The translations under genes and the position numbers were made by a program. Shown here one piece after another: positions 45,082-53,548 of a DNA stretch of 64,000 nt. Source of the stretch: Opitutia bacterium UBA7350 (lineage in GTDB: Bacteria > Verrucomicrobiota > Verrucomicrobiia > Opitutales > Coraliomargaritaceae). The stretch lies in NCBI GenBank assembly GCA_949524905.1, contig CATINC010000005.1, forward strand, positions 180,319 to 244,318. Reading direction: 5' to 3'. How positions within the stretch are numbered: position 1 is the stretch's first letter; each line of letters starts with the position of its first letter. The notes below the pieces were generated by a model that did not search any database, had not been told where the DNA came from, and saw only the letters and a program-made list of their open reading frames with translations.

Positions 45082-46308
45082 TTATGGCAAGAGGTTTGCG
45101 ATTTGAGCTTCTACCCAGGCGAGGGTTTGGTCGTGTTCGCGTGCGATTCGGGCAATGTCTTCGTGCTCGATTTTATAGCGTTTCGAGCGATCGGGTAGGG
45201 AGGTGAATTTAATTCGCACAGGACCCCAAGGGGTTTCGATATTTTGAATTTCTCGTGGGAGGGTGGAGCGTTGCCAATGTTTGCGGCGGATTCCGAGGGT
45301 GCGACTATGTTTAAATATGCAGCTTTCGATGGTTTTAAGTGTAGCCTCGGTGACGATGGCGTGGACGATAGATCCAAGGCGACCTTTTTTAAAGGTAGCG
45401 CTTGTCTGCCAGCAATCGAGTGCGCCGGCTTGCATGATTTGCTCGCAAAGAAAGGCGATAGCTTCAGCGGTCATATCGTCGATATTGACAGCGAGTTCCC
45501 AGACTAGCTCTTGTGTGCAAGCTTCTGTTTTGGTGTCGCTGGCATCGATAAGGGAAAGGTAGAGAGCGTTGGCGAGCTTAGGGTCATCGCGGTGTCCGGT
45601 AGCAATAGCGCTTTTTATTTGGGTGCCTGCTATGGGTGTTTGGAATTTGCAGGATTTGCCGACGAGGAGGGCGGCGCCTGTGGGAGTGGTGCATTCTTTG
45701 TCAGTGGCGCCTGCGGTAAAGGGAATACCTTCGAGGAGTTGCGCGGTGGCGGGTGCGGGGACTGGCATAATTCCGTGGGCGCATTTTACGGTGCCACCGC
45801 CGACCTCTAGGCAAGAGCAGGCAATTTGGTCGATTTCTAAAAGGTGCCAACCGATAGCGGCGCCGACCATGTCGATGATAGAGTCAAGGGCACCTACTTC
45901 GTGAAAGTGAACTTGGTCAGGTTCAATGCCGTGAACCGCACCTTCGGCTCTAGCGAGTGCAGCGAAGCACGCGAGGGCGTCTTTTTTAATTTCGTCTGCC
46001 AGATGAGAGGCTTCGATAGCTTCTCTGATTTCGCGGTAGGTACGGTGGTGATGGTGCTTATGTCCGTGATCGGAGTCGTGATGATGGTGATGCTGTGTGG
46101 ATGTTTGGTTTTCGTCTAGGATGACGGTACAGCTAAGACCGCTGATGCCTTGTCGTTGAGTGGTTTCAAATTTAAGAGACCAGCCAGAGTAGGGCAGCTT
46201 TCGCAATTCTGATTCAAGGGTGGCTGGGTCGACCCCGAGGGCGACCATAGCAGCGAGGTTCATGTCGCCGCTGATTCCAGCTGGGCAATGGTAGTACAAG
46301 GTGCGCAT
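45082..46308 (-). CDS. larC: Nickel-pincer cofactor nickel-insertion protein LarC
   Basis: LarC inserts nickel into the pincer ligand using CTP. The ATG at 46308 (MRTLYYHCPAGISGDMNLA) is the family N-terminus; nine upstream residues are not conserved. The roughly 408-residue protein is continuous, without the programmed frameshift known from Lactiplantibacillus larC. A histidine-rich linker (HHHHHDSDHGHKHHHHR, about residues 73-89) is a likely nickel store. Other features are QVHFHEVGALDSIIDMVGAA and the C-terminal NIDDMTAEAIAFLCE domain. It is in one transcript with larB and divergent from larE. Confidence 0.93.
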   Translation of the reverse strand: MRTLYYHCPAGISGDMNLAAMVALGVDPATLESELRKLPYSGWSLKFETTQRQGISGLSCTVILDENQTSTQHHHHHDSDHGHKHHHHRTYREIREAIEASHLADEIKKDALACFAALARAEGAVHGIEPDQVHFHEVGALDSIIDMVGAAIGWHLLEIDQIACSCLEVGGGTVKCAHGIMPVPAPATAQLLEGIPFTAGATDKECTTPTGAALLVGKSCKFQTPIAGTQIKSAIATGHRDDPKLANALYLSLIDASDTKTEACTQELVWELAVNIDDMTAEAIAFLCEQIMQAGALDCWQTSATFKKGRLGSIVHAIVTEATLKTIESCIFKHSRTLGIRRKHWQRSTLPREIQNIETPWGPVRIKFTSLPDRSKRYKIEHEDIARIAREHDQTLAWVEAQIANLLP

Positions 46309-46344
46309 AGATTTTTTTTTATTTAAAACAAGCAAGAGGGCAAG

Positions 46345-46373
46345 TTGACAGATTGGTTAAGGGGTCTTAACAA
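46345..46373 (+). promoter_or_regulatory. Candidate sigma-70 promoter for larE
   Basis: A perfect -35 box (TTGACA, 46345-46350) is followed after 17 bp by TAACAA (46368-46373), a weak -10. This spacing would place the start point at about the larE ATG (46380), giving a leaderless or near-leaderless transcript. It lies in the 71-bp divergent gap between larC and larE. Only base similarity supports it. Confidence 0.35.
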
Positions 46374-46379
46374 AACAAC

Positions 46380-47198
46380 ATGAAAGCGCTGGAAGATCTC
46401 AAGGGATGGTTTGGGGAATGCCCCGGAGCCTTGGTAGCTTTTTCTGGTGGAGTGGATAGCTCGTTGGTGGCTTTTTTGTCGCGTCATTTTTTAGGGTCGG
46501 ATCGAGTATTGGCGGTGATCTCAGCCTCGCCGAGTTTGAAGCTTTCTGATTTAGACTCGGCCCGTCATTTTGCGAGCGGAATGGATTTACCTATAAAGCT
46601 TATCACGACTCAAGAAATGGAGAATCCTAATTATTTTGAAAATCCCTCGAACCGTTGTTATTTTTGTAAACATACGCTCTATGATGAATTAGCAGATTTG
46701 GCAGATGAATATCCTAGATGGTGGATATTAAATGGGACTAATATTGATGACGCTGGGGATTATCGACCGGGCTTAAAGGCGGCAGAAGAGTTTAAGGTAC
46801 GATCCCCTTTGGTGGATTGCGGAGTCGATAAAGCAGGTGTGCGAGCCTTGGCGAAACACTTTGATTTAGTATGCTGGGATAAACCCGCAAGTCCCTGTCT
46901 TTCTTCGCGAGTACCCTACGGAGAACGGATTACGATTGAGAAATTGCGCCAAATTGAGGCGGCGGAAGCCCTCGTGACGCAGGCTGGTTTTCGGGTCAAT
47001 CGAGTGCGTCATCATGGCAAGACTGCACGTGTTGAGGTTGAAAGGGGATCGATTGCCGCGCTGGCGTCGGTTCAGGCTGGCTTAAAGGAATCGATCGAAG
47101 CCTTGGGTTTTCAGGAGGTGGAGTTTGATGCGGAGGGTTTTGTTTCGGGTAAGTTAAACCGCGCGCTGACTACTAGCGTAGAAAAACAACCAGAATAA
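46380..47198 (+). CDS. larE: Nickel-pincer cofactor sulfur transferase LarE
   Basis: LarE adenylates the biscarboxylate precursor and gives up its own cysteine sulfur to make the thiocarboxylates of the nickel-pincer nucleotide. The 272-residue protein has the PP-loop FSGGVDSSLVAFLS at residues 21-34, NRCYFCKHTLYDEL, and the sacrificial Cys173 in KPASPCLSSRVPYG (equivalent to Cys176 in L. plantarum LarE). It is divergent from larC-larB. The 3' end overlaps the convergent transporter gene by 26 bp. Confidence 0.94.
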   Translation: MKALEDLKGWFGECPGALVAFSGGVDSSLVAFLSRHFLGSDRVLAVISASPSLKLSDLDSARHFASGMDLPIKLITTQEMENPNYFENPSNRCYFCKHTLYDELADLADEYPRWWILNGTNIDDAGDYRPGLKAAEEFKVRSPLVDCGVDKAGVRALAKHFDLVCWDKPASPCLSSRVPYGERITIEKLRQIEAAEALVTQAGFRVNRVRHHGKTARVEVERGSIAALASVQAGLKESIEALGFQEVEFDAEGFVSGKLNRALTTSVEKQPE

Positions 47199-48024
47199 TA
47201 GAGAAAACCAAAAGGGAGGCACCTAGGAGACGCCAAATAAAGAAAGCCGAGACATCTTCGCCACGTCCATAGAAGCGGTCAATCACTACGGTCCAGATAG
47301 CGCGTGAGGCGTAAATGATGTTGATCATGACGGCTTGGCCGGTGAGGCCAATGAGGAGGATTATAAAGGTGGTTTGGAATCCCATGATGAGGGATCCTAG
47401 GTACATGGGCTTTCGAGCTGCGGTTGCCGCCGGAGGAATTTTTCCAAGGAAAGGTACGAGGAGTGCAAGTGTTATAAAAAGAGTTGGAGAAAGCCAACCG
47501 ATGCCAAGTTGAGCGCGCGCTTCAACCACAAGAATATCGCATGCGGCAAATAGCACGCTTGCGCCGGCTGCGTAGATGGCAGCGCGACGACGATTGAAAC
47601 TCAGTTTTTTTGGTCCGCGCTGGATCAAGACTACCCCTAAGGTTGCAGAAATAGCGGCTACCCAAAGCCAGGTATGCATTTCAGCTTGGCCAGTAGCGAA
47701 GGAGAAGATCGCGACAAGCAGGGTTTTAATGCCGAGAAGTGGACCTACAATGGAGAGGTCGCCGACTTCAAGCGCTTTAACGGATAAAATGCGGCCTAAA
47801 AAGAGGGTTAGGCCAGCCAGCATTGCGGTCAGCCAAGAGAAAAGTTCAAAATCCCCGCGAGCGACAAAAAAGAGGGGAAGCGACCACAGTGCCATGGCAA
47901 TATTGGTGGTAGCAACGGTGCGGCGTAGGCTGGCACCGGCATTCAGTCCACGTTTTATGTGGAGCGAACCGATGGCGTAGAGGCTGGCAGTGCCGGCAGC
48001 GCATAGGATCAAAAGCGAGTTCAT
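47173..48024 (-). CDS. DMT-superfamily (EamA-like) transporter
   Basis: A 283-residue inner-membrane protein with about ten hydrophobic helices arranged as two five-helix halves, the pattern of drug/metabolite transporters. The first helix holds LILCAAGTASLYAIGSLHIKRG and the second half begins near AIYAAGASVLFAACDILVVEA. No substrate motif is seen. Its neighbours on the same strand are a small membrane protein gene upstream; larE converges from the other side. Confidence 0.8.
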   Translation of the reverse strand: MNSLLILCAAGTASLYAIGSLHIKRGLNAGASLRRTVATTNIAMALWSLPLFFVARGDFELFSWLTAMLAGLTLFLGRILSVKALEVGDLSIVGPLLGIKTLLVAIFSFATGQAEMHTWLWVAAISATLGVVLIQRGPKKLSFNRRRAAIYAAGASVLFAACDILVVEARAQLGIGWLSPTLFITLALLVPFLGKIPPAATAARKPMYLGSLIMGFQTTFIILLIGLTGQAVMINIIYASRAIWTVVIDRFYGRGEDVSAFFIWRLLGASLLVFSIILVVFLR

Positions 48025-48097
48025 TTGGGAATCACGATGAAGATGCTCAACCGAGTTGAACCCACAAGCATGAGGAGTTCGTTGAACTTATTGTCGT

Positions 48098-48307
48098 CTA
48101 GAGGGATTTTGGGCGACGCTTCAGTCTGAGAAGCAGTATGACGGTGCCCAGGATCACGGCAAGTGCCAGTGCGGGAGTACTGAGTAAATTCAAGCAGTGA
48201 GCGCATTGGTGCAAGAGATCTTCTGGGTTGATGCCCGTTGAGTGCGCATGTGTGAGTTGGGTCGCTACAACAAGTAAGCAGCAGTGTGGGAAAATACGAC
48301 GTAGCAT
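48098..48307 (-). CDS. Small exported protein with C-terminal membrane helix, unknown
   Basis: A 69-residue frame (ATG at 48307) with a signal-like start (RRIFPHCCLLVVATQLTHAHS), a short Cys/His-rich middle (LLHQCAHCLN, a possible CxxC-like metal or disulfide site) and a C-terminal membrane helix (ALALAVILGTVILLL) followed by a basic tail KRRPK. This is a coherent topology for a real small protein. No family is recognised. It lies 73 bp upstream of the EamA-like gene on the same strand, so the two may be co-transcribed. Confidence 0.5.
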   Translation of the reverse strand: MLRRIFPHCCLLVVATQLTHAHSTGINPEDLLHQCAHCLNLLSTPALALAVILGTVILLLRLKRRPKSL

Positions 48308-48334
48308 TTCTTTCTGATACGCCTCTAGGATCAC

Positions 48335-48582
48335 TTGGCAAATGTTTTGTCAAAGTTAATCACAAAGACTGCTCTTGTTGAGAAAATCGCTTGTACAAAA
48401 AAATGTTTTTGTCAGCAAATATAATTAATTCTCAACTTGCCTTGCTTGTAATTAATAGTTTTCACTGTGCTTTCATGTACTTGCACTCGTCAAGCGTTTC
48501 AAAAGTTTAGATGTATACTTCATTTGTCGCACTAGGCTGGTTGCCGGGATTTTGCTATTTTAAGTAATTCAATAATTTACCT
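48335..48582. other. Regulatory intergenic region ahead of the xylan locus
   Basis: About 250 AT-rich bases before the GH52 gene, divergent from the small exported protein gene. A TATACT (48514-48519) is a fair -10 box without a good -35. An AGTTTTCA octamer (48457-48464) also occurs upstream of the PEP-CTERM gene, next to the xylR-like gene. These may be regulator sites, but this is weak evidence. Confidence 0.35.
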
Positions 48583-50718
48583 ATGTTACCCACGCATTCC
48601 TTTCATGCTCAACACTCACCCATGGGCGCGCACGCATCTTTTACCATTGGGATGCAGGGTGCAGAGGGTGGCATGGCATTGGAACGCGGTAGCCCGGCAG
48701 ACAGTGCCGTATTTGTTGGCTATCGCGCGGCTTCGGGCCAGATGGTGACACTTCCTTTTTATAAAGATATTTCCAATGAAGCTGAACGCTATAGTAAGCC
48801 CGAAGAAGCGGCCGACAAAGGTTTGACGATCTTGAATGAGTCTGAGATTCAACGGGAATACGCATGGGCAACCGATTGCTTTGCCGCGAAGGGAATTACC
48901 TTTAAGGTGACAACACCTTTTTGTGAAATACCAGACCCTGCTACGGCAGATGAGGCGTCCCTCAAATTTGCCTGCCTTCCTGCAACCTTTTTGGAATTGA
49001 CCCTCAGGAATGACAGCAAAGAAAAATGGGAAGGATTCTTCGCGCTACAAGGCGGAACCCCTTGGTCACCAGTTTCGCAGCAAAGAGCTTATCGCGGAGC
49101 GGTGACACGTGGGCGGATGGGTTTTGCAAGTGACAGTAAAGGGGTCGAGGAATTTGTTGAATTTGGGGTTGAGCAAGCACTCGAACGAAAGCAACGCACC
49201 CCCAGTTTTGCCTTGGGGCCGGTGGCGGGCATATCTTTTGTTGTTGATCCGGGTGCGAGTAAAACGGTTCGCATTATTTTGGGTTATTTTATTGAGGGGC
49301 AAGCGACCTTCAATTTTTCGGCACAGTATTGGTATACGCGTCATTTTTCGAATATATACGAAGTTTTTGATTATGCCTTTGAGCATGAAGCCGCCTATTT
49401 GAAGTTAGCTGCGGAACGAGATGTTGAGTTAGCGAAGAGCGGTTTAAGTGATTCGCAGCAGTTTCTGATAGCACATGCAACTCGCAGCTATTATGGCTCG
49501 AGTGAATGGTTAGTTGACGCCGCCGGTAAGCCTTTATGGGTTATCAATGAGGGTGAATATTTAATGATGAACACCCTAGATTTGACCGTAGATATGATTT
49601 TCTACGAGTTGAAGTTTAATCCTTGGACGGTGCGCAATGTGCTCGAGCAATTCGTGAGTCGTTACCAATACGAGGATCAAATTTTTTCACCAGAGGATCC
49701 CAGTCAATTGCTGGAGGGTGGGGTTTCCTTTACGCACGATATGGGGGTGGGTAATCATTTTAGTCCAAGTCAATATTCCTGCTACGAGTGCGTTGGAATC
49801 GACCGGAAGTGTTTTTCCTATATGACCTGCGAACAGTTAACTAATTGGGTATTGTGCGCGGGCCTGTATGTTAAGGAGACTGGCGACGATGACTTTTTAA
49901 GACAGCACAAGGACTTACTCGGACAATGCTTGCAGAGTTTGCTTAACCGCGATCATCCGGATCCTGCGCAACGAGATGGTTTAATGAGTTTTGAGAGTTC
50001 CCGCACCAAGGGTGGAGGTGAAATCACGACCTACGATTCTTTGGATCACTCCCTGGGTCAGGCGCGCCGCAACGTCTATCTCGGTGGAAAGTGTTGGGCA
50101 TCTTATTTAGCCTTGGAAATGATGTTGGGGTCGCTCGGCGACGCTGAAAGGGTAGCAGAAGCTCGCGCAGCTGCGGTGCGTTGTGCCGAAACCTTGACTG
50201 AATCCTTTGACGAAAGTCTGGGATTCATTCCTGCAGTTCTGGATGGTAAAAACACCAGTGCCATTATTCCCGCAGTGGAGGCATTGATTTATCCTTGGAA
50301 GATGGGCATGAGAGATTTACTGACAGAAAATGGCGTTTTTGGTGACTTCATCAAGATGCTCAAGCAGCACACCACCCATGTGCTGAAGCCAGGTGTCTGT
50401 CTTTATGACGATGGAGGCTGGAAGCTTTCTAGTAGTGCGGACAATTCTTGGATGAGTAAGATTTGTCTCAATCAATTAGTGGTGCGGGAAATTCTTGGAA
50501 TTCACTACGGCGAAGAAGCACGCGCGGATGATGCCCATGTTTTCTGGGAGATCAATGGATCTAAGTTTCAAGCATGTTCAGATCAATTTGCCTCAGGTCA
50601 ACCGATCGGCAGTCTTTATTATCCACGAATTGTGACCAACATTTTATGGTTAGATTCTAGTGCCATGAAATCCGATGCGAAGGCACCGGTATACACAGAT
50701 GCTAAATGCAGCGTCTGA
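48583..50718 (+). CDS. GH52 beta-xylosidase
   Basis: A 711-residue cytosolic enzyme (no signal peptide) that releases xylose from the non-reducing end of xylo-oligosaccharides. It aligns from memory along its whole length with the Geobacillus GH52 XynB2: HAQHSPMGAHASFT at the N-terminus, VINEGEYLMMNT (E325, expected nucleophile) and ITTYDSLDHSLGQAR (D485, expected acid/base). Their spacing of 160 residues equals that between E335 and D495 in the Geobacillus enzyme. GH52 is a small family known chiefly from Firmicutes. It is the first gene of the polysaccharide locus, 27 bp before the transporter. Confidence 0.92.
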   Translation: MLPTHSFHAQHSPMGAHASFTIGMQGAEGGMALERGSPADSAVFVGYRAASGQMVTLPFYKDISNEAERYSKPEEAADKGLTILNESEIQREYAWATDCFAAKGITFKVTTPFCEIPDPATADEASLKFACLPATFLELTLRNDSKEKWEGFFALQGGTPWSPVSQQRAYRGAVTRGRMGFASDSKGVEEFVEFGVEQALERKQRTPSFALGPVAGISFVVDPGASKTVRIILGYFIEGQATFNFSAQYWYTRHFSNIYEVFDYAFEHEAAYLKLAAERDVELAKSGLSDSQQFLIAHATRSYYGSSEWLVDAAGKPLWVINEGEYLMMNTLDLTVDMIFYELKFNPWTVRNVLEQFVSRYQYEDQIFSPEDPSQLLEGGVSFTHDMGVGNHFSPSQYSCYECVGIDRKCFSYMTCEQLTNWVLCAGLYVKETGDDDFLRQHKDLLGQCLQSLLNRDHPDPAQRDGLMSFESSRTKGGGEITTYDSLDHSLGQARRNVYLGGKCWASYLALEMMLGSLGDAERVAEARAAAVRCAETLTESFDESLGFIPAVLDGKNTSAIIPAVEALIYPWKMGMRDLLTENGVFGDFIKMLKQHTTHVLKPGVCLYDDGGWKLSSSADNSWMSKICLNQLVVREILGIHYGEEARADDAHVFWEINGSKFQACSDQFASGQPIGSLYYPRIVTNILWLDSSAMKSDAKAPVYTDAKCSV

Positions 50719-50745
50719 TGATCCCCCCTACCAACCCCAAAAAAT

Positions 50746-52098
50746 ATGTTACGCCCTCTGAAAAAAACAGAGCTCCTCAATTATAGTATAGGAGATCTAG
50801 GAATTAATTTAAACTTTCAGCTCATTGGTTTTTTCCTGGCGTACTTTTACACGGATGTTTTTGGGATATCACCAGCGCATGTTGCCGGTCTTTTTCTGGC
50901 AGCCAGAGTATGGGATGCTGTCAATGACCCGGTTATGGGTTTCGTAGCAGACCATACCAACACTCGTTGGGGTCGTTTCCGACCCTATGTCTTTTTTGGT
51001 GCAATTCCTTTAAATTTACTCCTGCTGGCCTGCTTTTATGTGCCGGACATCTCGCCGAGTATGAAAGTTGTGTATGCATACGTGACCTATATTTTGCACG
51101 GGATGGTCTTTACCGCGGTGGGCTTGCCGTATTCTTCAATTTCAGCGGTTATGACACAAGACCAACAAGAGCGGGCATGGATTTCCACTCTCCGAATGTT
51201 TTTTGCAGTCATTATTGCGATGAGTGTGGTCAGTATCGGAACACGACCTTTTCTTAAAGGATTTGAAACGGAAGCAGAGGGTTTCTTTGTATTAGCGATC
51301 TGCTATGCAATTGTTTCCAGTGCCTTGTTAATCTATGCGGGGATAAAGTCGAAAGAACGACTCAGCCCGCCTAAGGAAAAATACCGGCTTAAGGATATAT
51401 TTCCCATCATCTACAAGAACGAAGCCCTTTTAGTCCTATCACTAGCAATGTTTCTGAATACGTGTATCTGGGTCATTGCGAACTCGGTTAGTTTGTATTA
51501 TTTCAAGTACATTTTAGGGAATGCTGATTTACAGTCAGTCTTTTTTCAATGGATGCTGCCGGCAAATATTTTAGGTGTTGTTTTAACACCTTTCCTCACG
51601 GGGAAATTTGGTAAGCGTAATGTCTTTATATTTGGTAGTGCAGTGGTAGTGGTGGCAAATTTAACACGCCATTTTGCAGCGGGAGAATCCTTCATGCTCT
51701 TTACGATGATCTCAATGGTTGCTTCGACCACCATGATGTTCTGCTCAATTTGCCAATGGGGTATGGTTCCCGACACGGTAGAATATGGCCAATGGAAGAG
51801 TGGTATCCGTTCTGAGGGCATACCTTTTGCCTTCTTCTCTTTTACCTTTAAGGCTGGTATGGCCCTAGGTGGAAGTTTCGCGGCCATCGTACTGTCAATG
51901 ACCGGATATGTTGCTAATACAGAACTTACGGAGACTGCTCAAACGGCCATTATATGGCTCTTTAATATCGTGCCAGCTGTGTTTTCGCTTGGTTGTATGG
52001 TTACTCTGATGTTTTATCGATTAGATAGTGATAGATTTGCGCAGGTGCTGAAAGATCTTGAAGCGCGTGCGGGCAGTAAATCGGTTGAACCCAGATAA
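50746..52098 (+). CDS. GPH-family xyloside/oligosaccharide:cation symporter
   Basis: A 450-residue inner-membrane transporter with about 12 helices of the glycoside-pentoside-hexuronide family (MFS). The conserved loop DAVNDPVMGFVADHT followed by TRWGRFRPY is the hallmark (about residues 59-87). Members of this family such as XynP/XylP import xylosides with Na+ or H+. Position directly after GH52 suggests uptake of xylo-oligosaccharides that GH52 then cuts. Confidence 0.9.
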   Translation: MLRPLKKTELLNYSIGDLGINLNFQLIGFFLAYFYTDVFGISPAHVAGLFLAARVWDAVNDPVMGFVADHTNTRWGRFRPYVFFGAIPLNLLLLACFYVPDISPSMKVVYAYVTYILHGMVFTAVGLPYSSISAVMTQDQQERAWISTLRMFFAVIIAMSVVSIGTRPFLKGFETEAEGFFVLAICYAIVSSALLIYAGIKSKERLSPPKEKYRLKDIFPIIYKNEALLVLSLAMFLNTCIWVIANSVSLYYFKYILGNADLQSVFFQWMLPANILGVVLTPFLTGKFGKRNVFIFGSAVVVVANLTRHFAAGESFMLFTMISMVASTTMMFCSICQWGMVPDTVEYGQWKSGIRSEGIPFAFFSFTFKAGMALGGSFAAIVLSMTGYVANTELTETAQTAIIWLFNIVPAVFSLGCMVTLMFYRLDSDRFAQVLKDLEARAGSKSVEPR

Positions 52099-52231
52099 AT
52101 TAAGAAAATATAGAACAGCTAAAGATGTGACTTTAAGCCGGAAATGAAGGCTTGATCTGTATTTTTTCCAAGCGCTTCGAGCGCGAGCGTTGGTATCTTC
52201 AGTTTAAGGAGTACGTAAGCGCCACGTGCTC

Positions 52232-53401
52232 TTAAGTGCTGTGTTTACTTTTCCCGTGTTCGATCCGTTTTTGTTGGCGGAATTTCCCGGGTGTGGTTTT
52301 GAAAGTTGACCGGAAGCTATTGATAAGGGAATTGACGGAGTAATACCCACAATTGGCTGCGATATCCACCAGTTTTGCATCTGTTGTGCTCAATAAATGA
52401 GCAACCGCCTGAACCCGCTGATGACGAATTTCCTGTCCGGGTGAGCGACTGTAGGAGTTAGCAAATGCTTTTTGTAAGCCTTGTTGAGTGACTCCTACGG
52501 CCTCAGCAACATCGGTTGCTTGAATGCCACGGTAATAGTTTTTCTGAATCCAATGGAGTGCATTTGCAACGAGCGAATTGCGAACAGCAAAACAATCGGT
52601 GCTGCGGCGGGCCACCACCCCAATGGGTTTATGGCGATAAATTTTAGTGGAGTTTGATTTTGCGGGGTCGTCTAATAAGGTTTGCAAAAGATTAGCTGCT
52701 TTTGCTCCAAGTCCCTCTTGGTCGCTATCAACACTACTGAGGCCCATTGTAAGTCCGCTGTTGATAAGGTCGTCATTATCAACACCCAGGACTGCCACAT
52801 TTTCAGGAACCCTCAATTCATGGCGCAGGCATAAAGAGATCATTTCAGAAGCCATAGTATCTTGGTATGCAAAGAAGCCGATTGACATTTCTTCAAGCGC
52901 ATAGCCGCGGCCAGAAGCAATAGTTTTTAACTCATCAATAACCTCATGCTTTATGTCTTCAGAGCTTTCCAGGACGTGAATGCGACCGCCGTCGGCCTTG
53001 AGGTACTTGCTTAGACCTGCCAAGCGTTCAATATACATCCCCTTTTTCCCTGGATTGAGTGCGAAGACCTCACGGTGCCCAAAGTCGCGAAAATGTTCAC
53101 CTGCTAACTTGCCGATAGATTCGTTGTCGGTTATAACACGAGGTACTTTAAGTCTATGCTGACGCAATCCTAAATCCACTAAAGGTATTTTTAATTGCCG
53201 AAGATACCCTAGAGTTTGATCGTTCTCCAGCAGAGTAATGCAACCATCACCGTTCCAGTCCTTTAGGATACCTTCATTGGCGGTTAAATTCTTTGGGCAG
53301 TTTAATTGCCAGCCATTCTGCCGAGCTATTTTTGCCACGCCGCGGTGTATGCGATAATCATACCATTCCAAAAGGAGCATGATGTGTTTTCTTTTCAACA
53401 T
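52232..53401 (-). CDS. XylR-like AraC-family transcription regulator
   Basis: A 389-residue regulator. Residues 1-270 form a LacI/periplasmic-binding-protein-like sugar-sensing domain (VITDNESIGKLAGEHFRDFG, VAVLGVDNDDLINSGL), and about residues 280-385 are an AraC helix-turn-helix pair (ATDVAEAVGVTQQGLQKAF, LVDIAANCGYYSVNSLINSF). This is the architecture of E. coli XylR, which binds xylose. It is divergent from the PEP-CTERM gene and convergent with the transporter, and is the only regulator in the locus, so it most likely controls it in response to xylose or a xyloside. Confidence 0.9.
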   Translation of the reverse strand: MLKRKHIMLLLEWYDYRIHRGVAKIARQNGWQLNCPKNLTANEGILKDWNGDGCITLLENDQTLGYLRQLKIPLVDLGLRQHRLKVPRVITDNESIGKLAGEHFRDFGHREVFALNPGKKGMYIERLAGLSKYLKADGGRIHVLESSEDIKHEVIDELKTIASGRGYALEEMSIGFFAYQDTMASEMISLCLRHELRVPENVAVLGVDNDDLINSGLTMGLSSVDSDQEGLGAKAANLLQTLLDDPAKSNSTKIYRHKPIGVVARRSTDCFAVRNSLVANALHWIQKNYYRGIQATDVAEAVGVTQQGLQKAFANSYSRSPGQEIRHQRVQAVAHLLSTTDAKLVDIAANCGYYSVNSLINSFRSTFKTTPGKFRQQKRIEHGKSKHST

Positions 53402-53548
53402 GAAGGATAGAAATAAGGGTTAATCTTATACGCTTGGCAATCATAAGTTTTCATTATTTTTGATTTTTTGCTCAAAAAAAACAATTGTATGAAAAGCGAC
53501 TTTATTGTAAGTTTCACCACTAAGATTATCCCAATAACAAAAAATATC

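Noticed and set aside
46020..46120. CAT-repeat-like tract as a microsatellite
   Set aside because: It encodes the His-rich linker of LarC on the minus strand, which explains the repeat.
45082..46308. A programmed frameshift in larC as in Lactiplantibacillus
   Set aside because: The larC frame is open from start to stop and covers both LarC1-like and LarC2-like parts, so no shift is needed here.
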